Positions 48,001-54,448 of a DNA stretch of 64,000 bases are shown here, one piece after another. Origin of the DNA: PALSA-129 sp050014595. Lineage in GTDB: Bacteria > Acidobacteriota > Terriglobia > Bryobacterales > Bryobacteraceae. The stretch lies in NCBI GenBank assembly GCA_050014595.1, contig JBEKDA010000025.1:75077-139076 (forward strand), read 5' to 3'. Both the position numbers and the translations under genes were made by a program. The first letter of the stretch is position 1; each line of letters starts with the position of its first letter. The notes under the pieces are model-generated. The model did no database searches and was not told where the DNA came from. It worked only from the letters and a program-made list of their open reading frames with translations.

Positions 48001-49782
48001 GCCATGCTTCATCAAGTCGCGTCTGGTTCCTGGCAGCGCCGCTACGCCTATGCCGAGACTTCGCGAATCGATGCGGCGCAAATCGGCAACCGCCCCTCGT
48101 CCACTAGCCTGCCCGGCGACCCGGCCGGCGGCCCTTACAGCGCCAAGTACGCCTATGATGCCCACGGCAACGCCATCGGCATGCCGCACCTCTCCTCCAT
48201 GGCATGGAACGAGCGCGACAGCCTCTCCTCCACGTCCCGCCAGGTGGTCAGCAGCGGTACGCCCGAAACCACCTTTTATACGTACGATGGCGCCGATCAG
48301 CGTTTGAGAAAGGTCACGGATCGTTTCGCCGCCGCAGGCCCGGGATCGCGCAAACGGGAACGAATCTCTCTTGGCTCACTCGATCTCTACCGCGAATACG
48401 CCCCGGATGGAACCACCGTCACGCTTTCGCGCGAAACCCTCACCATCGTCTCCGACCGGAAGTTGGCGGCGATATTGGAAACACGCACTTCCGGGGTGAA
48501 TGCGGCCCCAGGACGCGCTCTCAAATACCAATTCGCGAACCTCCAGGAAAGCTCGACCCTGGAGCTTGATGAAAACTCGGACGTAATCGGCTACGAGGAA
48601 TATTTCCCCTACGGCGGAACCTCGTACAGCGCGGTTCAGAGCAAGACGGACACCCCCAAGCGAGCACGCTTTTGCGGCAAGCAGAGGGATGAGGAGAGCG
48701 GCTTCTACTACTTCGGCATGCGCTATTATGCGCCCTGGTTAGGACGCTGGTTCAATCCCGACCCGGAGGGACTCGCCGACGGTCCCAACCTCTATCTCTA
48801 TGCCCGCGCAAACCCAATAGCCATCGTCGATCCAGATGGGACCGTCGGACTTGTTCTCGGGGGTCTTGGCGCTGCGGAGCTCTTCCTTATTTTCGGCGGG
48901 GCCACGGTTGCGGTGGGTCTCACCCAGGCGGCGGCGCGGCATCCACCGCGGCTGCCCGATTGGCACCCCTTCTCCACCGGCGACGACGACACGTTCCCTT
49001 CTCCGCCCTGGACACCGCCCGTGCCCAAGCCGGTGCCGGCGCCACCGCCCCCCGCGCCACCGGTTCCAGTCCCCCCACCGGCGCCCCCGGCGCCCGCGCC
49101 GCCGATTCCCGTGCCGGCTCCGCCCGTTCCCGTGCCGGTGCCCGCTCCGCCTGTTCCGGTGCCGGTCCCAGCTCCGCCGGTGCCCGTTCCGGTTCCCGTT
49201 CCCGTACCTGTTCCGGTTCCGGTGCCGATTCCAATCCCGCTTCCCATCCCGGCGCCCCACAGCGGCCCGAAGCCGGCGCCCACTCCGAAATCCAAGCCAA
49301 AGACCGACCCAAGACCAGGCCCGAAGGTTGGTCCGGACCCGGTTCCCGACCCGAAGCCCAAACCGCCGAAAGACGATAAAGGCCAGCCGTTACGCTATGT
49401 CACGTATACCAAGAAGCGCGTCGTCAATGGCAAAACCTACGTCTACGTGGGCCGCACCTCCGGGTACGGCGACCCGCGCGCCATTGTCGCGCGGCGAGAC
49501 GCGAACCATCACGTCAAGGGTTATGGCCCTGCGGTTCCCGATCGCTATACGACGGCCACCCTGCCCAGATGGCAGCGTTGGCTCGACCCCGCCTATCAGG
49601 CCATTCGCGGACGCGAACAACAACAGATCGACTACTACGGAGGCGCGCGTTCCGATAACCGGACTGGATCCAGGTCCGGCAACGCAATCCGCGGAGTTGC
49701 CAAGGATAATAAGTTGGGGCCCATTTACGACGCGGCCGCAACCGCGACATTTGGGCGGCGCGCGCCCTACACTGGAAACTGA
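42037..49782 (+). CDS. Tc toxin TcB-TcC fusion with C-terminal GIY-YIG-like effector
   Basis: A 2581-residue cocoon protein combining TcB and TcC, starting one base after the tcA stop. Residues 20-330 are the SpvB domain (ISLPKGGGAIRGIGEKFTVN). About 490-700 carries four FG-GAP/VCBS-type repeats (LADMSGDGLADLVRIRNG). The TcdB middle domains start near 750 (GAETHLTYAPS). RHS/YD repeats run from about 1400 to the RHS core. The core ends GMRYYAPWLGRWFNPDPEG...NPIAIVDPDG at 2268, where the autoprotease is expected to cut off the effector. A hydrophobic stretch (2270-2300) and a Pro-Val linker (about 2318-2440) follow. The last 135 residues form a nuclease-like domain: VTY 2455-2457, YVG 2470-2472, Arg 2486, His 2491/2492, Glu 2527, Asn 2549. 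Confidence 0.93.
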   Translation: MDENTSGKPHGTSGSPQAFPAPVISLPKGGGAIRGIGEKFTVNAINGTANLTLPLPLSDSRAAFAPELHLAYDSGGGNGPFGMGWKLDIPTLTRRTDKGLPRYFDGLESDTFVLSGAEDLVPLLDNSGVRVQSSRTVHGIAYDIFPYLPRIEGLYSKIERWVATATGRTHWRIISSDNVTSLFGFDTDSAVTSGSAPEKTFSYLLCRRFDDKGNLVLYSYSNEAAENVDVATTHEVNRLPEDRARQRYLKSVRYGFTQPYFQDWSTAGPEPPLPPDWHFELIFDYGDNDPKVPKTGDNGPRPVRPDPFSNYRPGYEVRTYRRCLRVLMFHHFPDEAAVGRDCLVRALDFTYDDQAAIPDPDAPIYSFITSATQLGFRRNGLGYVSKALPPVEFEYSKPVIDPTVRTLPPDNFANLPEGIDGSRYRFVDLEAEGMPGILSGDGTAWHYQRNLSPLSGAPQPGGVEPRVTASFEASNIVADLPSSHALAGAIQLLDVRGEGRTDVVSFQRSAPGFWTREPEESWDNFVAFRSQIPADIDSPNARFVDLTGNGRPDVLVGEDNCWLMYPSLGELGYGPAELIRAPWDEAAGGPPVYSNDTEAIHLADMSGDGLADLVRIRNGEICFWPNLGYGRFGRKVTMEGSPHFAAPDQFHPRRVHLADVDGSGTSDLLYIGADGVSVWFNRSGNTWSAPQRIAVFPTADLLSSVQTADLLGNGTGCLVWSSPLPAHGAPLRYVDLMSGQKPHLLLRSRNNMGAETHLTYAPSARFYLEDRLAGTPWITRLPFPVQVIERVELYDFIGRSRFVTRYAYHHGHYDGEEREFRGFGMVETWDTETYRADDAFPNVENWDADSWSPPVYTKTWFHTGTFLEEGLISKQFELEYWIEPALEPAARAADRAAMELPDSIIPPGLTGEEAREACRALKGHTLRVETYCEDGSALEPLPYAVAEHSYRVRMLQPIGGNRYGVFSCSDNETLNFHYERAGADPRVSHTVVIDADDFDQPLRSVSITYPRRPGYAAPEPGLSVSVQGQLAYDQGRQHLLGTQHAYTNAVLTGDSHRIPRPCEVIQAELTGFTPASVRPGVTNLFRLAELDSTWTTVWNPAHDLPHEQVAASDVDGVGALPGGLARRILKHSRSIFRKDDLTALLPLGALESCAFPGNTYNLAITPGIIARVLAGRVGAPELTEGGYAQLPASDGWWIPGELMRFSPGDADTAAVELEYAQQHFFIERRAIDPFGGVSRTFLDTYDLLPVLAVDPLGNQHGATIDYRVLEPSEVTDPNGNRAAVAFDILGLVAGSAVRGKATENLGDSLAGFNPDLDDATIAAQLADPLANPLAVLGQASARIIYDVNAYMRTRGNPQPSAGVSYLLERETHVSDLAPGQITRCQYTLNYSDGFGRQIQRKMLVEPGPLVDGGPSVSPRWIGSGWTVYDNKGQPVRRYEPFFTATPAFEFNSQMGVSRYTFYDPLGRLAATLLPDNTWHKTIYGAWRKETWDANDTVLISDPRTDADVGDYFVRLLGAGAFTSWYDARIGGAFGVDATDKAAEKDAAQKAAAHAATPGVEHYDSAGNACLSVMDFGVNGRQPTRTAHDIEGSQLATIDALGRRAIEYLVREPLGASFQYVDARDLAGRELFHNNMDGGSRRELPDISGQPIRSWDDRAHAVRVRYDLNRRITHRYVATAGGAEHLVSRTVYGEGMPQNNLCAQIFRHYDQSGLSSNESCDFKGNLIDRARQLARVYRVEVDWSPLGDETDPVKLDLLAAPLLVAEDLFVAKAFHDALNRPVQAITPHSATMKPNVVRATYFDGGKVQAVDVWEQQAAAPAGLLDPTTATTHVVTDSQYDANGHRISLTHGNGAVTARTFDLLTKRLTRILTTRPATFPADQDVVQDLRYTHDPTGNITRTRDDADIQDVVFFKNQRVDPSSDYTYDAGYRLLRATGREHLGQTGGGLSAPQQPTDDDSFRTNLPQPGDGNAMGTYIEQYTYDPAGNLLAMLHQVASGSWQRRYAYAETSRIDAAQIGNRPSSTSLPGDPAGGPYSAKYAYDAHGNAIGMPHLSSMAWNERDSLSSTSRQVVSSGTPETTFYTYDGADQRLRKVTDRFAAAGPGSRKRERISLGSLDLYREYAPDGTTVTLSRETLTIVSDRKLAAILETRTSGVNAAPGRALKYQFANLQESSTLELDENSDVIGYEEYFPYGGTSYSAVQSKTDTPKRARFCGKQRDEESGFYYFGMRYYAPWLGRWFNPDPEGLADGPNLYLYARANPIAIVDPDGTVGLVLGGLGAAELFLIFGGATVAVGLTQAAARHPPRLPDWHPFSTGDDDTFPSPPWTPPVPKPVPAPPPPAPPVPVPPPAPPAPAPPIPVPAPPVPVPVPAPPVPVPVPAPPVPVPVPVPVPVPVPVPIPIPLPIPAPHSGPKPAPTPKSKPKTDPRPGPKVGPDPVPDPKPKPPKDDKGQPLRYVTYTKKRVVNGKTYVYVGRTSGYGDPRAIVARRDANHHVKGYGPAVPDRYTTATLPRWQRWLDPAYQAIRGREQQQIDYYGGARSDNRTGSRSGNAIRGVAKDNKLGPIYDAAATATFGRRAPYTGN

Positions 49783-49800
49783 AGGAGCATGCAGGAATAA

Positions 49801-50259
49801 ATGGCAAACAGACGATGGCAGCCAGGAGCTGTGATCCGGAAGAAACTCGGCGACGGCTTGCTCTATTACGCGCGTCTTTTGGAGTTTCCCTGGGCTGCCT
49901 TTTACCGCCATAGAACCAGCCAACCGGAAAACGATTTGGCTGCCATCGCAAAGCACGACGTGCTGTTCACCATCGCAGCTCACAAGGATCTCCTCGCCAA
50001 AAATCAGTGGGAGCCAATCGGCACTCTTCCTCCGGATGGCTCGCTCCACCCTCCCGCGGCGCAAGCTATCTGGGATGACGCCGATCACTGCCAGATCATC
50101 GACGCGAATGGGGACATGCGTCCCGCGACACCGGAAGAATGCGCCGGGCTCGAGCCCGCTGCGGTCTGGGAACCCGAGCACATTGACGACCGCCTCGAGG
50201 ACGCCTTTGCGGGCCGCAAAAACCACTGGTTGGAGGAGATGATTCCGAAGCGCTCTTAA
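49801..50259 (+). CDS. Putative immunity protein, Imm26-like
   Basis: A 152-residue soluble acidic protein directly after the toxin (18-base gap, CAGGA ribosome site). Its pattern fits Imm26: WQPGAVIRKKLGDGLLYYARLLEFPWAAFYRHRTS at the start, DVLFTIAAHKDLLAKNQWEPIGTLP in the middle, and an acidic C-terminus (ECAGLEPAAVWEPEHIDDRLEDAFAG). Proteins of this type neutralise polymorphic toxins, often RHS- or CDI-delivered nucleases. Its position makes it the natural antidote to the C-terminal domain of the TcB-TcC protein. The family call is by eye. Confidence 0.7.
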   Translation: MANRRWQPGAVIRKKLGDGLLYYARLLEFPWAAFYRHRTSQPENDLAAIAKHDVLFTIAAHKDLLAKNQWEPIGTLPPDGSLHPPAAQAIWDDADHCQIIDANGDMRPATPEECAGLEPAAVWEPEHIDDRLEDAFAGRKNHWLEEMIPKRS

Positions 50260-50273
50260 CGCCGCCTCGATTG

Positions 50274-50780
50274 TCAGTGCGAGCGCTCGAAGGCGGCAAC
50301 CATTTTCCGTAAAGCCGCGGCGTCGTCAGCCGTGATCTTCCCGGAGTCTTCGTCCGCGTCCACGGTGTCGACGACAACCTCATACTCAGGCCGGCTCTTG
50401 ATGCGCTTCCGCGCGAGAACATCCCGCAGCACATCGCGCCGGGCGAAATCCAAACCGGCGCCGGCCGCCGCTTGCCAGAACTTCTCAGCGTCCTCGCCGC
50501 CCGATTCGTTCCAGGGCTGCACAACCGCCTGCTCGATATACGCAAGACCTTTGACCGACTTAGAAGCCGGCGTGGCGGCGATCAACTGACGCATCTGCTC
50601 CAGGCCGCCGAGCATTGTATGCTCCTGGTCCCCGCTCAGGGATTTCGATTCCTTAATCACGCCTGCCGATATTGCGATCGCCCTGAGCAACTGCTCGGCG
50701 CGCGTGGCATTGCCTTTGGATCCCGCAGTGGACCGCTCCACAACCTGGTCTACAGGCTTGTCTTTGGCCCTTTTGCTCAT
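50274..50780 (-). CDS. Hypothetical protein downstream of the immunity gene
   Basis: A 168-residue, largely helical, charged soluble protein (SKRAKDKPVDQVVERSTAG... to ADDAAALRKMVAAFERSH), convergent with the immunity gene with a 14-base gap. No recognised domain, signal peptide or membrane span. An AT-rich TATGAT box ends 14 bases before the ATG at 50780 and there is no ribosome site, so a short-leader message is possible. A TTG at 50789 is an alternative start. Being convergent, it is not part of the toxin operon. Confidence 0.65.
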   Translation of the reverse strand: MSKRAKDKPVDQVVERSTAGSKGNATRAEQLLRAIAISAGVIKESKSLSGDQEHTMLGGLEQMRQLIAATPASKSVKGLAYIEQAVVQPWNESGGEDAEKFWQAAAGAGLDFARRDVLRDVLARKRIKSRPEYEVVVDTVDADEDSGKITADDAAALRKMVAAFERSH

Positions 50781-50861
50781 CGCGTCCAAAATATATCATA
50801 TCGAACGGTTGGTGGCTATCGACGGAGCCCTAATCGAGGCTTGTCGAAGAGTTCAGGATAC

Positions 50862-51041
50862 ATGGGCCAGGTTCCGGAAGAGATCGTAGAGACGTTCGGA
50901 GGTCACCTGTCACTGGCGCAGGTTCATGCGGCTCTTGCCTACTATTACGCCAACCAAGCGGGAATTGACGCAGAACTGGAAGCCGGGGACCGCGAGACTG
51001 AGGGTCTCGAACGAGAACACCGGCGCTCTCCACAGTCTTGA
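50862..51041 (+). pseudogene. DUF433 antitoxin relic (C-terminal half)
   Basis: The 59-residue frame begins MGQVPEEIVETFGGHLSLAQVHAALAYYYANQAGIDAEL, the C-terminal half of DUF433 antitoxins (pattern: PEEIV..FPHLSLAQVHAALAYYxxNxxxID). The N-terminal DNA-binding half is missing. It overlaps the next relic by TTGA at 51038-51041, the arrangement of intact DUF433-DUF5615 operons. Confidence 0.7.
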
Positions 51042-51166
51042 GCCAGATCAAACTCTACATCGACGAAGATGCAATGCATAGTCGTCCGGTCACGCTTCCG
51101 GGGCTCGTCACCCGGCACGCCGGTAGACGATGGCCACGACCGTCTTGTCGTTTCCCCCCATGTTGA
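51038..51166 (+). pseudogene. DUF5615 (PIN-like) toxin relic, N-terminal stub
   Basis: From the TTG at 51038 only LSQIKLYIDEDAMHSR matches the start of DUF5615 toxins (xxIKLYIDEDxM, with the PIN-type acidic residues). After about 16 codons the frame runs antisense into the end of the thiolase gene and is meaningless. So the pair was cut on both sides. Confidence 0.65.
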
Positions 51167-52355
51167 CTGAGAGCGCATAGGGCCGCTCGGACGGAATCTG
51201 GACCTGATAACGGCCGGCTCTTCCAGTCAGTTGTTGCCAGACCGTGACGGCCTGCCGGACCCCGGTCCCGCCCGTGGGGTGCCCCCATCCGATTAGCCCA
51301 CCCGTGGTGTTAAAGGGCAAGGGCCCCGTTCTCGAAGTGTTACCGTCGAGAATGTAATCGGCTCCTTCGCCTTTCTTTGCCAGCCCGATTGCTTCTACGG
51401 ACAGCAGCCCGGAGATTGTGAAGCAGTCGTGGCATTCCACAGTGCCGATCTCGTGAAGGGCGATCCCCGCGGATTCCAGGGCCTTTCGGACGGCCCTGGC
51501 CGTGGTTTCCAGCCGCGTCAGATCTTCGGGAGGAAGGGTCAGGTCTGCTTCCACCTGCCCCCACCCCACCACCTCCACCGCGTTTGACGCGGCGATGCCG
51601 ATCCTGTCCAGCCCCTCTTCGGAAACGACGGCAATGGCCGCGGCTGCATCGGACACCTTCGAGCAGTCGTAGACGTTCAAGTGATCGACAAATGCCCGCG
51701 GATTCGGTTCGGTGAGGCCCACGGATTCCAGGTCTTCCGCTGTGTTGTGGTATTCCTGGGCGGTGTCGCAGAGCCGGGCGTTTTCGATGGCGTTGCGGTA
51801 CCAGCGGGCGAACGCCCGCCGCGTCTTCTCGCGGCCAAAGGCTTGGAAATAGCAGCCCGCGCGGTCGCTGAACAGCGCCGGGAAGAAATAGGCATGGCCT
51901 TTTTTGCGATCGCCCCGGAACCAGCCGGCGAGGGCCAGATAATCCGCGCCGTAAACCGCTTTGACAGTATTCTGGACTTCGACGCCGATGGTCAGGGCAA
52001 CCTCCGCCGTACCCGCCAGGACAGACTTGACTGCAGTCAGGAGCCCCAGCCCGCCGGAGGCGCAGGCCCCCTCCACGCGGCAGCATGGCTTCCATCTCAG
52101 ACTTTCGTCCACCGACGGGATCAGCGCCGCAAGATGGCCCTGCTTGTTGAACCGAGCAGCCATAAAGTTGCTGATCACCCCTTCATCGACGTTGGTCCCG
52201 CCTCCGATCTGCTTCAGAGTCCCCTGTCCCGCTTCCCGGATATATTCTTCGAGCCCCGGCCGGGGCTTCTTAGGATGGAATTCCTTGCGGCCGGTCCCCA
52301 TGGAGACAGTCTGATATCCCGCCACCATATAGACTTTGCGCCTGTTCTTGGTCAT
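51108..52355 (-). CDS. Thiolase (SCP-x/acetyl-CoA acetyltransferase type)
   Basis: A 415-residue thiolase fold enzyme that splits or forms 3-ketoacyl-CoA. The nucleophile Cys is residue 98 in RVEGACASGGLGL, and the catalytic His lies in GGLIGWGHPTGGTGVRQ. A second Cys in the usual CxG position near the end is not seen (SVNMGGND instead). This is typical of SCP-x-like thiolases involved in unusual acyl-CoA breakdown (sterol or aromatic side chains). The insert around 160-215 is rich in aromatic residues. GAGAGGA precedes the ATG at 52355. It is co-transcribed after the dehydrogenase, 10 bases away. Confidence 0.88.
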   Translation of the reverse strand: MTKNRRKVYMVAGYQTVSMGTGRKEFHPKKPRPGLEEYIREAGQGTLKQIGGGTNVDEGVISNFMAARFNKQGHLAALIPSVDESLRWKPCCRVEGACASGGLGLLTAVKSVLAGTAEVALTIGVEVQNTVKAVYGADYLALAGWFRGDRKKGHAYFFPALFSDRAGCYFQAFGREKTRRAFARWYRNAIENARLCDTAQEYHNTAEDLESVGLTEPNPRAFVDHLNVYDCSKVSDAAAAIAVVSEEGLDRIGIAASNAVEVVGWGQVEADLTLPPEDLTRLETTARAVRKALESAGIALHEIGTVECHDCFTISGLLSVEAIGLAKKGEGADYILDGNTSRTGPLPFNTTGGLIGWGHPTGGTGVRQAVTVWQQLTGRAGRYQVQIPSERPYALSVNMGGNDKTVVAIVYRRAG

Positions 52356-52365
52356 GGTCTTCCTC

Positions 52366-53739
52366 TCAATCGAAATAATCATTGATCGGGCCGTAGGCGT
52401 GATAGAAGCCCGTCAGCAGCACCGTGTTGACGTCCTCGGCTCGGGCCGCGACCTTGTCCTTCACCAGTGCCAGCCCGAACTCTTTAGACCTCTGTCCGTA
52501 TTGTCTGGCCAGGATGGCGCCGAAGGAACCCATTTCTTTCACTTGCCGGAAGTAACCGTCCAGGAACCTGGCCCGGTCTCGATCCTGGATCACCACTCTC
52601 CACGGCTTAGCCTGGACTGGCAGAGCACCCAGGCGTTCGTCGCACCGCCCGGCGATATCGGTAAGAGGGACGTAGGCCGTGCGCGCGGGATCGAGCACTC
52701 CGGCAGGCCGGCCCTTGTCGTATCTCAGAAACCCGTCCTTTTGAGATCCGTCGGCGTACTGGCCGCCCAGGACTCCCGCAGCGATCAGTCTATCCAGAAG
52801 CGGGCTGTGGAGCCGGTTTCCAGGGAGCCGTTCGTCCATGACTCGCATGATGCACTGGCAGACGTCGAGCCCCACGTAATCGATTAGCTGGAAGATTCCC
52901 ATGGGACGGATCAGGAAGTCCTGGCTGACCTTATTCACCGTGTAGACGGACTCGACGAAGCCTAGATCCTGGGAGAGACGCTCAACCTCGGAGATCCCGT
53001 GGAGAGCATCCCTCATGAAATGCCCGTTCCCGATAAAGCCGGCGACATCGTGCGATAGTACGACGGTCTTCCGCAGCTTTCTGGCGAACTGCCCGGCAAA
53101 GTCGGCCAGGCGGGGAATCGTGGCTTCCGCGCGGATGATTTCCACCAGTTTTTGCACGGCCGGAGGGTTGTAGAAATGAAAGCCGATTATTCTGCCGCCC
53201 AGTTTCACCTTGTCGTTCAACTCGGAAATGGGAATGGACGACGTGTTGGTGAAGAACCAGGGATCTCGGGAATTATGGGAATCGATTTGGGAGAGGAGCT
53301 TGACTTTGACGTCCGGATTCTCCGTGACAGCCTCGAAGACGAGATCGGAATCGTAGGCGGCTTGGAGCTGCGTTGTCGGGTGGACCACGGCCAGAACGTC
53401 TTCGACGTACTGATTTATGATCTCCTCGTTTTCAACCAGATCCAATCGCACCTCGTAGACTCTGCGAAGTCCGACCGCCTTTTTTTCTGCGGCCCGCTGG
53501 ATCTGGTTCCTAAGGTAGGCCAGCAACCCGGAGAGCGCTTTGGGCGAGACATCGACGGCGTTCAACGAGAAGGTTCGGGACTGTTGCCCGGGCTCCAGGC
53601 TCAGGTCGGCCATTTCCATGGCCGTGAGCAAGACAATGCCGCTTCCCATCTTTCCGGCGGCACCCAAGACGGTCACATTCTCGAGTCGATCCGCGTATTC
53701 CATGAATCCCTCCGTCCGCAATTCAACCGGAATTTCCAT
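52366..53739 (-). CDS. 3-hydroxyacyl-CoA dehydrogenase
   Basis: An NAD-dependent enzyme oxidising 3-hydroxyacyl-CoA to 3-ketoacyl-CoA, 457 residues. The Rossmann fingerprint NVTVLGAAGKMGSGIVLLTA is at 21-40. The catalytic His region IIGFHFYNPPAVQKLVEI lies in the middle, and the C-terminal 3HCDH domain (FLIRPMGIFQLIDYVGLDVCQCIM) follows. It is longer than the 280-300 residue single enzymes, with a final 110-residue extension. CAGGAG precedes the ATG at 53739, and a TATACT -10 box is at 53762-53767. It feeds the thiolase encoded next. No enoyl-CoA hydratase or acyl-CoA dehydrogenase is adjacent. Confidence 0.9.
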   Translation of the reverse strand: MEIPVELRTEGFMEYADRLENVTVLGAAGKMGSGIVLLTAMEMADLSLEPGQQSRTFSLNAVDVSPKALSGLLAYLRNQIQRAAEKKAVGLRRVYEVRLDLVENEEIINQYVEDVLAVVHPTTQLQAAYDSDLVFEAVTENPDVKVKLLSQIDSHNSRDPWFFTNTSSIPISELNDKVKLGGRIIGFHFYNPPAVQKLVEIIRAEATIPRLADFAGQFARKLRKTVVLSHDVAGFIGNGHFMRDALHGISEVERLSQDLGFVESVYTVNKVSQDFLIRPMGIFQLIDYVGLDVCQCIMRVMDERLPGNRLHSPLLDRLIAAGVLGGQYADGSQKDGFLRYDKGRPAGVLDPARTAYVPLTDIAGRCDERLGALPVQAKPWRVVIQDRDRARFLDGYFRQVKEMGSFGAILARQYGQRSKEFGLALVKDKVAARAEDVNTVLLTGFYHAYGPINDYFD

Positions 53740-53816
53740 TGTGGACTCCTGTATCCGATTTAGTATACACTCAGTCCGCGCCGCTGGTACAACTTCTCCC
53801 GAGCGCGAAAGGCACT

Positions 53817-54350
53817 TAACGCGCACCGCAAACGGGGTCCACGATGCGCCACTGGTTGTCGCGTTGCTGGATGCGCTTCAGCGTGAGTGCAGCCACATCG
53901 GATCAGCGCCGGGAAACGAAGCCCGTCAGTTTCCGATAGGTCTGCATGTAATGATGCAGGCCACGGCGGACAGGCAATAGCGGACCTTACGGGAATGGGA
54001 ACGACTGCGCGAGGAACGTGAAAAACGCGGCGTCTTGTGGGACACGTCCGGCGCGTTCAAGAGCTTCTGGGCCTGCTGGACCGACAGCCAATTGCCGACC
54101 CGCACGCCGATAGACTTCGCGCCCTTCACGTGCGTGATGCCGGCAGCGAGTTCGGGCGCCAGCAGTCCATTGTCAGCGGCCTCGACCGCCAGCTTCCGCA
54201 CCGCCGTGATTGGGACGTTGATGGAGAACGGACCCGAGCCCGCGGGCCTCAAGGGCCACGCGCCAGGCGCTCACGGTGGCCTTGGTGAAGCCCGGCCGGG
54301 GCTCCTGCGCGAACCAGGCGAAAAACTCGTCCAGCCCCAGGGACGAACTG
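53817..54350 (-). pseudogene. Tyrosine recombinase (integrase) relic
   Basis: Pieces of one phage-type integrase are readable in different minus-strand frames. LDEFFAWFAQEPRPGFTKATVSAWRVALEARGLGS lies at about 54240-54345. SINVPITAVRKLAVEAADNGLLAPELAAGITHVKGAKSIGVRVGNWLSVQQAQKLLNAPD lies at about 54050-54228. ALTLKRIQQRDNQWRIVDP is near 53840-53900. The frameshifts and the loss of the catalytic R-H-R-Y part show that it is dead. Forward-strand frames over 54355-54450 also look partly protein-like but I cannot name them. Confidence 0.75.
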
Positions 54351-54448
54351 GTGCCAGGAAAGGTATCGACCGGCCATTGACTATGTCCTCGGCGAGCAAG
54401 GTGAAGCGATGGCGGTTTTCGACTTCGATCAGCCGTGCTCGCGCCCGC

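Noticed and set aside
48798..49361. 187-residue Gly/Thr-repeat protein on the minus strand
   Set aside because: It is the mirror of the Pro-Val linker of the TcB-TcC gene.
49790..49801. ATGCAGGAATAA upstream of the immunity gene
   Set aside because: A three-codon frame, too short to treat as a leader peptide; the CAGGA part is the ribosome site.
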